Origin: Siphonodentalium dalli | Taxonomy: Eukaryota; Mollusca; Scaphopoda; Gadilida; Siphonodentaliidae | DNA length: 64,000 nucleotides | Direction of reading: 5' to 3' | NCBI GenBank assembly: GCA_032622095.1 | Contig: CP136069.1 | Span: 169,748,394-169,812,393, forward strand | In this document: one piece after another, positions 1-14,270 of the stretch | Numbering within the stretch: the first letter of the stretch is position 1 | Layout: every line of letters begins with the position of its first letter | Made by a program: the position numbers and the translations under genes | The notes under the pieces: model-generated | The model's database searches: none | What the model saw: the letters and a program-made list of their open reading frames with translations, nothing else | What the model was told of the DNA's origin: nothing

Positions 1-3000
1 CCCTTAATAAATAGCTGACACTCATTCCCTTAATATAGAGCTGACACTCACTCCCTTAATAAATAGCTGACACTCATTCCCTTAATATAGAGCTGACACT
101 CATTCCCTTAATAACGAGCTGACACTCATTCCCTTAATAACGAGCTGCCACTCATTCCCTTAATAAATAGCTGACACTCATTCCCTTAATATAGAGCTGA
201 CACTCATTCCCTTAATAAATAGCTGACACTCATCCCCTTAATAACGAGCTGACACTCATTCCCTTAATATAGAGCTGCCACTCATTCCCTTAATATAGAG
301 CTGACACTCATTCCCTTAATAAATAGCTGCCACTCATTCCCTTAATAACGAGCTGACACTCATTCCCTTAATAAATAGCTGACACTCATCCCCTTAATAA
401 CGAGCTGACACTCATTCCCTTAATATAGAGCTGACACTCATTCCCTTAATATAGAGCTGACACTCATTTCCTTAATAAATAGCTGACACTCATCCCCTTA
501 ATAACGAGCTGACACTCATTCCCTTAATATAGAGCTGCCACTCATTCCCTTAATATAGAGCTGACACTCATTCCCATAATAAATAGCTGCCACTCATCCC
601 CTTAATAACGAGCTGACACTCATTCCCTTAATAAATAGCTGACACTCATTCCCTTAATATAGAGCTGACACTCATTCCCATAATAAATAGCTGCCACTCA
701 TCCCCTTAATATAGAGCTGACACTCATTCCCTTAATAAATAGCTGACACTCATTCCCTTAATATAGAGCTGACACTCATTCCCTTAATAAATAGCTGACA
801 CTCATCCCCTTAATAACGAGCTGACACTCATTCCCTTAATAAATAGCTGCCACTCATCCCCTTAATATAGAGCTGACACTCATTCCCTTAATAAATAGCT
901 GACACTCATTCCCTTAATATAGAGCTGACACTCATTCCCATAATAAATAGCTGCCACTCATTCCCTTAATAACGAGCTGCCACTCATTCCCTTAATATAT
1001 AGCTGACACTCATTCCCTTAATAAATAGCTGACACTCATTCCCTTAATAAATAGCTGCCACTCATTCCCTTAATATAGAGCTGCCACTCATTCCCTTAAT
1101 AAATAGCTGCCACTCATCCCCTTAATAGAGAGCTGACACTCATTCCCTTAATAAATAGCTGACACTCATTCCCTTAATATAGAGCTGACACTCATTCCCT
1201 TAATAACGAGCTGACACTCATTCCCTTAATAACGAGCTGACACTCATTCCCTTAATATAGAGCTGACACTCATTCCCTTAATAACGAGCCGACACTCATT
1301 CCCTTAATAAATAGCTGACACTCATTCCCTTAATAACGAGCTGCCACTCATTCCCTTAATAAATAGCTGACACTCATTCCCTTAATAAATAGCTGCCACT
1401 CATTCCCTTAATAACGAGCTGACACTCATTCCCTTAATATAGAGCTGACACTCATTCCCTTAATAACGAGCTGACACTCATTCCCTTAATAACGAGCTGA
1501 CACTCATTCCCTTTATATAGAGCTGACACTCATTCCCTTAATATAGAGCTGCCACTCATTCCCTTAATAACGAGCTGACACTCATTCCCTTAATAAATAG
1601 CTGCCACTCATTCCCTTAATAACGAGCTGCCACTCATTCCCTTAATATAGAGCTGCCACTCATTCTCTTAATAACGAGCTGCCACTCATTCCCTTAATAT
1701 AGAGCTGCCACTCATTCTCTTAATAACGAGCTGACACTCATTCCCTTAATAACGAGCTGACACTCATTCCCTTAATAAATAGCTGACACTCATTCCCTTA
1801 ATAAATAGCTGACACTCATCCCCTTAATAAATAGCTGCCACTCATTCGCTTAATAAATAGCTGACACTCATTCCCTTAATAAATAGCTGACACTCATTCC
1901 CTTAATAACGAGCTGCCACTCATTCCCTTAATAAATAGCTGCCACTCATTCCCTTAATAAATAGCTGCCACTCATTCCCTTAATAAATAGCTGCCACTCA
2001 TTCCCTTAATAAATAGCTGACACTCATTCCCTTAATAAATAGCTGCCACTCATCCCCTTAATAAATAGCTGACACTCATTCCCTTAATAAATAGCTGACA
2101 CTCATTCCCTTAATATAGAGCTGACACTCATCCCCTTAATAACGAGCTGACACTCATTCCCTTAATAAATAGCTGCCACTCATCCCCTTAATATAGAGCT
2201 GACACTCATTCCCTTAATAAATAGCTGACACTCATTCCCTTAATATAGAGCTGACACTCATTCCCATAATAAATAGCTGCCACTCTTTCCCTTAATAACG
2301 AGCTGCCACTCATTCCCTTAATATAGAGCTGACACTCATTCCCTTAATAAATAGCTGCCACTCATTCCCTTAATAACGAGCTGACACTCATTCCCTTAAT
2401 AAATAGCTGACACTCATCCCCTTAATAACGAGCTGACACTCATTCCCTTAATATAGAGCTGACACTCATTCCCTTAATATAGAGCTGACACTCATTTCCT
2501 TAATAAATAGCTGACACTCATCCCCTTAATAACGAGCTGACACTCATTCCCTTAATATAGAGCTGCCACTCATTCCCTTAATATAGAGCTGACACTCATT
2601 CCCATAATAAATAGCTGCCACTCATCCCCTTAATAACGAGCTGACACTCATTCCCTTAATAAATAGCTGACACTCATTCCCTTAATATAGAGCTGACACT
2701 CATTCCCATAATAAATAGCTGCCACTCATCCCCTTAATATAGAGCTGACACTCATTCCCTTAATAAATAGCTGACACTCATTCCCTTAATATAGAGCTGA
2801 CACTCATTCCCTTAATAAATAGCTGACACTCATCCCCTTAATAACGAGCTGACACTCATTCCCTTAATAAATAGCTGCCACTCATCCCCTTAATATAGAG
2901 CTGACACTCATTCCCTTAATAAATAGCTGACACTCATTCCCTTAATATAGAGCTGACACTCATTCCCATAATAAATAGCTGCCACTCATTCCCTTAATAA

Positions 3001-3732
3001 CGAGCTGCCACTCATTCCCTTAATAAATAGCTGACACTCATTCCCTTAATAAATAGCTGCCACTCATTCCCTTAATAACGAGCTGACACTCATTCCCTTA
3101 ATATAGAGCTGACACTCATTCCCTTAATAACGAGCTGACACTCATTCCCTTAATAACGAGCTGACACTCATTCCCTTTATATAGAGCTGACACTCATTCC
3201 CTTAATATAGAGCTGCCACTCATTCCCTTAATAACGAGCTGACACTCATTCCCTTAATATAGAGCTGCCACTCATTCTCTTAATAACGAGCTGCCACTCA
3301 TTCCCTTAATATAGAGCTGCCACTCATTCTCTTAATAACGAGCTGACACTCATTCCCTTAATAACGAGCTGACACTCATTCCCTTAATAAATAGCTGACA
3401 CTCATTCCCTTAATAAATAGCTGACACTCATCCCCTTAATAAATAGCTGCCACTCATTCGCTTAATAAATAGCTGACACTCATTCCCTTAATAAATAGCT
3501 GACACTCATTCCCTTAATAACGAGCTGCCACTCATTCCCTTAATAAATAGCTGCCACTCATTCCCTTAATAAATAGCTGCCACTCATTCCCTTAATAAAT
3601 AGCTGCCACTCATTCCCTTAATAAATAGCTGACACTCATTCCCTTAATAAATAGCTGCCACTCATCCCCTTAATAAATAGCTGACACTCATTCCCTTAAT
3701 AACGAGCTGCCACTCATTCCCTTAATAACGAG
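1..3732. repeat. Array block A, copy 1
   Basis: This stretch of the array recurs with its exact unit order at 32,779-36,510, an offset of 32,778 bp. Private markers agree at that offset: a CACTCACT variant near 45 and 32,823, an ATATAG core at 995 and 33,773, CCCTTTATA at 1,509 and 34,287, a CTCTTTCC variant near 2,283 and 35,061. The copies diverge at about 3,733 / 36,511. The left end is outside the window. Internally it is a partial duplication: 280-1,000 matches 2,308-3,010 (offset 2,028 bp, 78 units), and about 1,350-2,080 matches 3,010-3,735 (offset 1,664 bp, 64 units). The second internal copy therefore lacks 14 units. Confidence 0.9.
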
Positions 3733-6700
3733 CTGACACTCATTCCCTTAATAACGAGCTGACACTCATTCCCTTAATAAATAGCTGACACTCATCCCCT
3801 TAATATAGAGCTGCCACTCATTCTCTTAATAACGAGCTGACACTCATTCCCTTAATAACGAGCTGACACTCATTCCCTTAATAAATAGCTGACACTCATT
3901 CCCTTAATAAATAGCTGACACTCATTCCCTTAATAACGAGCTGCCACTCATTCCCTTAATAACGAGCTGACACTCATTCCCTTAATATAGAGCTGACACT
4001 CATTCCCTTAATAACGAGCTGACACTCATTCCCTTAATAACGAGCTGACACTCATTCCCTTAATAACGAGCCGACACTCATTCCCTTAATAACGAGCTGC
4101 CACTCATTCCCTTCATAAATAGCTGACACTCATTCCCTTAATAAATAGCTGACACTCATTCCCTTAATATAGAGCTGACACTCATTCCCTTAATAACGAG
4201 CTGCCACTCATTTCCTTAATAAATAGCTGACACTCATTCCCTTAATAAATAGCTGACACTCATTCCCTTAATAACGAGCTGACACTCATTCCCTTAATAT
4301 AGAGCTGACACTCATTCCCTTAATAACGAGCTTACACTCATTCCCTTAATAACGAGCTGACACTCATTCCCTTAATAACGAGCTGACACTCATTCCCTTA
4401 ATATAGAGCTGACACTCATTCCCTTAATAACGAGCTGACACTCATTCCCTTAATAACGAGCTGACACTCATTCCCTTTATAGAGAGCTGCCACTCATTCC
4501 CTTAATAAATAGCTGCCACTCATTCCCTTAATAACGAGCTGCCACTCATTCCCTTAATAAATAGCTGACACTCATTCCCTTTATATAGAGCTGACACTCA
4601 TTCCCTTAATAAATAGCTGACACTCATTCCCTTAATAAATAGCTGACACTCATTCCCTTAATATAGAGCTGACACTCATTCCCTTAATATAGAGCTGACA
4701 CTCATTCCCTTAATAAATAGCTGACACTCATTCCCTTAATAAATAGCTGACACTCATTCCCTTAATATAGAGCTGACACTCATTCCCTTAATAAATAGCT
4801 GCCACTCATTCCCTTAATAAATAGCTGACACTCATTCCCTTAATATAGAGCTGACACTCATTCCCTTAATAAATAGCTGCCACTCATTCCCTTAATAACG
4901 AGCTGACACTCATTCCCTTAATAAATAGCGGACACTCATTCCCTTAATAACGAGCTGACACTCATTCCCTTAATAAATAGCTGACACTCATTCCCTTAAT
5001 ATAGAGCTGCCACTCATCCCCTTAATATAGAGCTGACACTCATTCCCTTAATAAATAGCTGACACTCATTCCCTTAATATAGAGCTGACACTCATTCCCT
5101 TAATAACGAGCTGACACTCATTCCATTAATAACGAGCTGACACCCATTCCATTAATATAGAGCTGACACTCATTCCCTTAATAACGACCTGCCACTCATT
5201 CCCTTAATAAATAGCTGACACTCATTCCCTTAATAAATAGCTGACACTCATTCCCTTAATATAGAGCTGACACTCATTCCCTTAATATAGAGCTGACACT
5301 CATTCCCTTAATAACGAGCTGCCACTCATTCCCTTAATAAATAGCTGACACTCATTCCCTTAATAAATAGCTGACACTCATTCCCTTAATATAGAGCTGA
5401 CACTCATTCCCTTAATAACGAGCTGCCACTCATTCCCTTAATAAATAGCTGACACTCATTCCCTTAATAAATAGCTGACACTCATTCCCTTAATAACGAG
5501 CTGACACTCATTCCCTTAATATAGAGCTGACACTCATTCCCTTAATATAGAGCTGACACTCATTCCCTTAATAACGAGCTGACACTCATTCCCTTAATAA
5601 CGAGCTGACACTCATTCCCTTAATAACGAGCTGACACTCATTCCCTTAATATAGAGCTGCCACTCATTCCCTTAATAAATAGCTGCCACTCATTCCCTTA
5701 ATAAATAGCTGACACTCATTCCCTTAATAAATAGCTGACACTCATTCCCTTAATAAATAGCTGCCACTCATTCCGTTAATATAGAGCTGACACTCATTCC
5801 CTTAATAACGAGCTGCCACTCATTCCCTTAATAAATAGCTGACACTCATTCCCTTAATAAATAGCTGACACTCATTCCCTTAATAACGAGCTGACACTCA
5901 TTCCCTTAATATAGAGCTGACACTCATTCCCTTAATAACGAGCTGACACTCATTCCCTTAATAACGAGCTGACACTCATTCCCTTAATATAGAGCTGACA
6001 CTCATTCCCTTAATAACGAGCTGACACTCATTCCCTTAATATAGAGCTGCCACTCATTCCCTTAATATAGAGCTGCCACTCATTCCCTTAATATAGAGCT
6101 GACACTCATTCCCTTAATAACGAGCTGACACTCATTCCCTTAATAACGAGCTGACACTCATTCCCTTAATAAATAGCTGACACTCATTCCCTTAATATAG
6201 AGCTGCCACTCATTCCCTTAATTTAGAGCTGACACTCATTCCCTTAATAACGAGCTGACACTCATTCCCTTCATATAGAGCTGACACTCATTCCCTTAAT
6301 AACGAGCTGACACTCATTCCCTTAATATAGAGCTGCCACTCATTCCCTTAATATAGAGCTGACACTCATTCCCTTAATAACGAGCTGACACTCATTCCCT
6401 TAATATAGAGCTGACACTCATTCCCTTAATAACGAGCTGACACTCATTCCCTTAATATAGAGCTGACACTCATTCCCTTAATAACGAGCTGACACTCATT
6501 CCCTTAATAAATAGCTGACACCCATTCCCTTAATATAGAGCTGACACTCATTCCCTTAATATAGAGCTGACACTCATTCCCTTAATAACGAGCTGCCACT
6601 CATTCCCTTAATAAATAGCTGCCACTCATTCCCTTAATAACGAGCTGCCACTCATTCCTTTAATAAATAGCTGACACTCATTCCCTTAATAAATAGCTGA

Positions 6701-9700
6701 CACTCATTCCCTTAATATAGAGCTGACACTCATTCCCTTAATATAGAGCTGACACTCATTCCCATAATAAATAGCTGCCACTCATCCCCTTAATAACGAG
6801 CTGACACTCATTCCCTTAATAACGAGCTGACACTCATTCCCTTAATAAATAGCTGACACTCATTCCCTTAATATAGAGCTGCCACTCATTCCCTTAATAT
6901 AGAGCTGACACTCATTCCCATAATAAATAGCTGCCACTCATCCCCTTAATAACGAGCTGCCACTCATCCCCTTAATAACGAGCTGACACTCATTCCCTTA
7001 ATAAATAGCTGACACTCATTCCCTTAATATAGAGCTGCCACTCATTCCCTTAATAACGAGCTGACACTCATTCCCTTAATATAGAGCTGACACTCATTCC
7101 CTTAATAAATAGCTGCCACTCATCCCCTTAATATAGAGCTGCCACTCATCCCTTAATAAATAGCTGACACTCATTCCCTTAATAAATAGCTGCCACTCAT
7201 CCCCTTAATATAGAGCTGACACTCATTCCCTTAATAACGAGCTGACACTCATTCCCTTAATAAATAGCTGCCACTCATCCCCTTAATATAGAGCTGACAC
7301 TCATTCCCTTAATAAATAGCTGACACTCATTCCCTTAATGACGAGCTGCCACTCATTCCCTTAATATAGAGCTGCCACTCATCCCCTTAATAACGAGCTG
7401 CCACTCATTCCCTTAATATAGAGCTGACACTCATTCCCTTAATAAATAGCTGACACTCATTCCCTTAATAACGAGCTGCCACTCATTCCCTTAATATAGA
7501 GCTGCCACTCATCCCCTTAATAACGAGCTGCCACTCATTCCCTTAATATAGAGCTGCCACTCATTCCCTTAATATAGAGCTGACACTCATTCCCTTAATA
7601 TAGAGCTGCCACTCATCCCCTTAATAACGAGCTGCCACTCATTCCCTTAATATAGAGCTGCCACTCATCCCCTTAATAAATAGCTGCCACTCATCCCCTT
7701 AATATAGAGCTGACACTCATTCCCTTAATAAATAGCTGACACTCATTCCCTTAATAACGAGCTGCCACTCATTCCCTTAATATAGAGCTGACACTCATTC
7801 CCTTAATAAATAGCTGACACTCATTCCCTTAATATAGCGCTGACACTCATTCCCTTAATAACGAGCTGACACTCATTCCCTTAATAAATAGCTGACACTC
7901 ATTCCCTTAATAACGAGCTGACACTCATTCCCTTAATAACGAGCTGCCACTCATTCCCTTAATATAGAGCTGACACTCATTCCCTTAATATAGAGCTGCC
8001 ACTCATTCCCTTAATATAGCGCTGACACTCATTCCCTTAATAACGAGCTGACACTCATTCCCTTAATAAATAGCTGCCACTCATCCCCTTAATATAGAGC
8101 TGACACTCATTCCCTTAATAAATAGCTGACACTCATTCCCTTAATATAGAGCTGCCACTCATCCCCCTAATAACGAGCTGCCACTCATTCCCTTAATAAC
8201 GAGCTGACACTCATTCCCTTAATATATAGCTGCCACTCATTCCCTTAATAAATAGCTGACACTCATTCCCATAATAAATAGCTGCCACTCATTCCCTTAA
8301 TAACGAGCTGACACTCATTCCCTTAATATAGAGCTGACACTCATTCCCTTAATATAGAGCTGCCACTCATTCCCTTAATATAGAACTGCCACTCATCCCC
8401 TTAATAACGAGCTGACACTCATTCCCTTAATAAATAGCTGACACTCATTCCCTTAATATAGAGCTGACACTCATTCCCATAATAAATAGCTGCCACTCAT
8501 TCCCTTAATATAGAGCTGCCACTCATCCCCCTAATAACGAGCTGCCACTCATTCCCTTAATAACGAGCTGACACTCATTCCCTTAATATATAGCTGCCAC
8601 TCATTCCCTTAATAAATAGCTGACACTCATTCCCATAATAAATAGCTGCCACTCATTCCCTTAATAACGAGCTGACACTCATTCCCTTAATATAGAGCTG
8701 ACACTCATTCCCTTAATATAGAGCTGCCACTCATTCCCTTAATATAGAGCTGCCACTCATCCCCTTAATAACGAGCTGACACTCATTCCCTTAATAAATA
8801 GCTGCCACTCATTCCCTTAATAAATAGCTGACACTCATTCCCTTAATAAATAGCTGACACTCATTCCCTTAATAAATAGCTGCCACTCATTCCCTTAATA
8901 AATAGCTGACACTCATCCCCTTAATAAATAGCTGCCACTCATTCCCTTAATAAATAACTGCCACTCATTCCCTTAATAAATAGCTGCCACTCATTCCCTT
9001 AATAAATAGCTGCCACTCATTCCCTTAATAAATAGCTGCCACTCATTCCCTTAATAAATAGCTGCCACTCATTCCCTTAATAAATAGCTGCCACTCATTC
9101 CCTTAATAAATAGCTGCCACTCATTCCCTTAATAAATAGCTGACACTCATCCCCTTAATAAATAGCTGCCACTCATTCCCTTAATAAATAGCTGACACTC
9201 ATTCCCTTAATAAATAGCTGACACTCATTCCCTTAATAACGAGCTGCCACTCATTCCCTTAATAAATAGCTGCCACTCATTCCCTTAATAAATAGCTGCC
9301 ACTCATTCCCTTAATAAATAGCTGCCACTCATTCCCTTAATAAATAGCTGACACTCATTCCCTTAATAAATAGCTGCCACTCATCCCCTTAATAAATAGC
9401 TGACACTCATTCCCTTAATAAATAGCTGACACTCATTCCCTCAATATAGAGCTGACACTCATCCCCTTAACAACGAGCTGACACTCATTCCCTTAATAAA
9501 TAGCTGCCACTCATCCCCTTAATATAGAGCTGACACTCATTCCCTTAATAAATAGCTGACACTCATTCCCTTAATATAGAGCTGACACTCGTTCCCATAA
9601 TAAATAGCTGCCACTCATTACCTTAATAACGAGCTGCCATATATTCCCTTAATATAGAGCTGACACTCATTCCCTTAATAAATAGCTGACACTCATTCCC

Positions 9701-12700
9701 TTAATAAATAGCTGCCACTCATTCCCTTAATATAGAGCTGCCACTCATTCCCTTAATAAATAGCTGCCACTCATCCCCTTAATATAGAGCTGACACTCAT
9801 TCCCTTAATAAATAGCTGACACTCATTCCCTTAATATAGAGCTGACACTCATTCCCTTAATAACGAGCTGACACTCATTCCCTTAATATAGAGCTGACAC
9901 TCATTCCCTTAATATAGAGCTGACACTCATTCCCTTAATAACGAGCTGCCACTCATTCCCTTAATAAATAGCTGACACTCATTCCCTTAATAAATAGCTG
10001 ACACTCATTCCCTTAATATAGAGCTGACACTCATTCCCATAATAAATAGCTGCCACTCATTCCCTTAATAACGAGCTGCCACTCATTCCCTTAATAAATA
10101 GCTGACACTCATTCCCTTAATAAATAGCTGACACTCATTCCCTTAATAAATAGCTGCCACTCATTCCCTTAATATAGAGCTGCCACTCATTCCCTTAATA
10201 AATAGCTGCCACTCATCCCCTTAATATAGAGCTGACACTCATTCCCTTAATAAATAGCTGACACTCATTCCCTTAATATAGAGCTGACACTCATTCCCTT
10301 AATAACGAGCTGACACTCATTCCCTTAATAACGAGCTGACACTCATTCCCTTAATATAGAGCTGACACTCATTCCCTTAATAACGAGCTGCCACTCATTC
10401 CCTTAATAAATAGCTGACACTCATTCCCTTAATAAATAGCTGACACTCATTCCCTTAATATAGAGCTGACACTCATTCCCTTAATATAGAGCTGACACTC
10501 ATTCCCTTAATAACGACCTGCCACTCATTCCCTTAATAAATAGCTGACACTCATTCCCTTAATAAATAGCTGACACTCATTCCCTTAATATAGAGCTGAC
10601 ACTCATTCCCTTAATAACGAGCTGCCACTCATTTCCTTAATAAATAGCTGACACTCATTCCCTTAATAAATAGCTGACACTCATTCCCTTAATAACGAGC
10701 TGACACTCATTCCCTTAATATAGAGCTGACACTCATTCCCTTAATAACGAGCTGACACTCATTCCCTTAATAACGAGCTGACACTCATTCCCTTAATAAC
10801 GAGCTGACACTCATTCCCTTAATATAGAGCTGACACTCATTCCCTTAATAACGAGCTGACACTCATTCCCTTAATAACGAGCTGACACTCATTCCCTTTA
10901 TATAGAGCTGCCACTCATTCCCTTAATAAATAGCTGCCACTAATTCCCTTGATAACGAGCTGCCACTCATTCCCTTAATAAATAGCTGACACTCATTCCC
11001 TTAATATAGAGCTGACACTCATTCCCTTAATAAATAGCTGACACTCATTCCCTTAATAAATAGCTGACACTCATTCCCTTAATATAGAGCTGACACTCAT
11101 TCCCTTAATATAGAGCTGACACTCATTCCCTTAATAAATAGCTGACACTCATTCCCTTAATAAATAGCTGACACTCATTCCCTTAATATAGAGCTGACAC
11201 TCATTCCCTTAATAAATAGCTGCCACTCATTCCCTTAATAAATAGCTGACACTCATTCCCTTAATATAGAGCTGACACTCATTCCCTTAATAAATAGCTG
11301 CCACTCATCCCCTTAATATAGAGCTGACACTCATTCCCTTAATAAATAGCTGACACTCATTCCCTTAATAACGAGCTGACACTCATTCCCTTAATAACGA
11401 GCTGACACTCATTCCCTTAATAACGAGCTGCCACTCATTCCCTTAATAAATAGCTGACACTCATTCCCTTAATAAATAGCTGACACTCATTCCCTTAATA
11501 AATAGCTGACACTCATTCCCTTAATATAGAGCTGACACTCATTCCCTTAATAAATAGCTGCCACTCATCCCCTTAATAACGAGCTGACACTCATTCCCTT
11601 AATATAGAGCTGCCACTCATTCCCTTAATAAATAGCTGACACTCATTCCCATAATAAATAGCTGCCACTCATCCCCTTAATAACGAGCTGACACTCATTC
11701 CCTTAATAAATAGCTGACACTCATTCCCTTAATAAATAGCTGACACTCATTCCCTTAATAACGAGCTGCCACTCATTCCCTTAATAAATAGCTGCCACTC
11801 ATTCCCTTAATAACGAGCTGCCACTCATTCCCTTAATAAATAGCTGACACTCATTCCCTTAATAACGAGCTGACACTCATTCCCTTAATAACGAGCTGAC
11901 ACTCATTCCCTTAATAACGAGCTGCCACTCATTCCTTTAATAAATAGCTGACACTCATTCCCTTAATATAGAGCTGACACTCATTCCCTTAATAAATAGC
12001 TGACACTCATCCCCTTAATAACGAGCTGACACTCATTCCCTTAATATAGAGCTGCCACTCATTCCCTTAATATAGAGCTGACACTCATTCCCTTAATAAA
12101 TAGCTGCCACTCATTCCCTTAATAACGAGCTGACACTCATTCCCTTAATAAATAGCTGACACTCATCCCCTTAATAACGAGCTGACACTCATTCCCTTAA
12201 TATAGAGCTGCCACTCATTCCCTTAATATAGAGCTGACACTCATTCCCATAATAAATAGCTGCCACTCATCCCCTTAATATAGAGCTGACACTCATTCCC
12301 TTAATAAATAGCTGACACTCATTCCCTTAATATAGAGCTGACACTCATTCCCATAATAAATAGCTGCCACTCATCCCCTTAATATAGAGCTGACACTCAT
12401 TCCCTTAATAAATAGCTGACACTCATTCCCTTAATATAGAGCTGACACTCATTCCCTTAATAAATAGCTGACACTCATCCCCTTAATAACGAGCTGACAC
12501 TCATTCCCTTAATAAATAGCTGCCACTCATCCCCTTAATATAGAGCTGACACTCATTCCCTTAATAAATAGCTGACACTCATTCCCTTAATATAGAGCTG
12601 ACACTCATTCCCATAATAAATAGCTGCCACTCATTCCCTTAATAACGAGCTGCCACTCATTCCCTTAATATAGAGCTGACACTCATTCCCTTAATAAATA

Positions 12701-14270
12701 GCTGACACTCATTCCCTTAATAAATAGCTGCCACTCATTCCCTTAATATAGAGCTGCCACGCATTCCCTTAATAAATAGCTGCCACTCATCCCCTTAATA
12801 TAGAGCTGACACTCATTCCCTTAATAAATAGCTGACACTCATTCCCTTAATATAGAGCTGACACTCATTCCCTTAATAACGAGCTGACACTCATTCCCTT
12901 AATAAATAGCTGCCACTCATCCCCCTAATAACGAGCTGCCACTCATTCCCTTTAATATAGAGCTGACACTCATTCCCTTAATAACGAGCTGCCACTCATT
13001 CCCTTAATAAATAGCTGACACTCATTCCCTTAATAAATAGCTGACACTCATTCCCTTAATAACGAGCTGCCACTCATTCCCTTAATAACGAGCTGCCACT
13101 CATTTCCTTAATAAATAGCTGACACTCATTCCCTTAATAACGAGCTGCCACTCATTCCCTTAATAAATAGCTGCCACTCATCCCCCTAATAACGAGCTGC
13201 CACTCATTCCCTTTAATATAGAGCTGACACTCATTCCCTTAATATAGAGCTGACACTCATTCCCTTAATAACGAGCTGCCACTCATTCCCTTAATAAATA
13301 GCTGACACTCATTCCCTTAATAAATAGCTGACACTCATTCCCTTAATAAATAGCTGACACTCATCCCCTTAATAAATAGCTGACACTCATTCCCTTTAAT
13401 ATAGAGCTGACACTCATTCCCTTAATATAGAGCTGACACTCATTCCCTTAATAACGAGCTGCCACTCATTCCCTTAATAAATAGCTGACACTCATTCCCT
13501 TAATAAATAGCTGACACTCATTCCCTTAATAACGAGCTGACACTCATTCCCTTAATATAGAGCTGACACTCATTCCCTTAATATAGAGCTGACACTCATT
13601 CCCTTAATAACGAGCTGACACTCATTCCCTTAATAACGAGCTGACACTCATTCCCTTAATAACGAGCTGACACTCATTCCCTTTAATATAGAGCTGCCAC
13701 TCATTCCCTTAATAAATAGCTGCCACTCATTCCCTTAATAAATAGCTGACACTCATCCCCTTAATAAATAGCTGACACTCATTCCCTTAATAAATAGCTG
13801 ACACTCATCCCCTTAATAAATAGCTGACACTCATTCCCTTAATAAATAGCTGCCACTCATTCCCTTAATAAATAGCTGACACTCATCCCCTTAATAAATA
13901 GCTGACACTCATTCCCTTTAATATAGAGCTGACACTCATTCCCTTAATATAGAGCTGACACTCATTCCCTTAATAACGAGCTGCCACTCATTCCCTTAAT
14001 AAATAGCTGACACTCATTCCCTTAATAAATAGCTGACACTCATTCCCTTAATAACGAGCTGACACTCATTCCCTTAATATAGAGCTGACACTCATTCCCT
14101 TAATATAGAGCTGACACTCATTCCCTTAATAACGAGCTGACACTCATTCCCTTAATAACGAGCTGACACTCATTCCCTTAATAACGAGCTGACACTCATT
14201 CCCTTAATATAGAGCTGCCACTCATTCCCTTAATAAATAGCTGCCACTCATTCCCTTAATAACGAGCTGC
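3733..14270. repeat. Array block D, present in only one of the two macro-copies
   Basis: These roughly 10.5 kb of the 26-bp array lie between blocks A and B here, whereas in the second macro-copy A joins B directly near 36,511-36,540. D carries its own smaller duplications. About 4.2-5.1 kb resembles 10.6-11.5 kb (offset 6,421 bp, anchored on CCCTTTATA variants). Segment 8,150-8,513 is repeated next door with a 364-bp (14-unit) step, marked by a CCCCCTAA variant at 8,161 and 8,525. A 261-bp step with the same variant lies at 12,919 and 13,180. Around 12.0-12.6 kb the unit order resembles block A near 2.4-3.0 kb (offset about 9,645 bp). A run dominated by alpha units with C at position 18 lies near 8,860-9,150. 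Confidence 0.8.
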
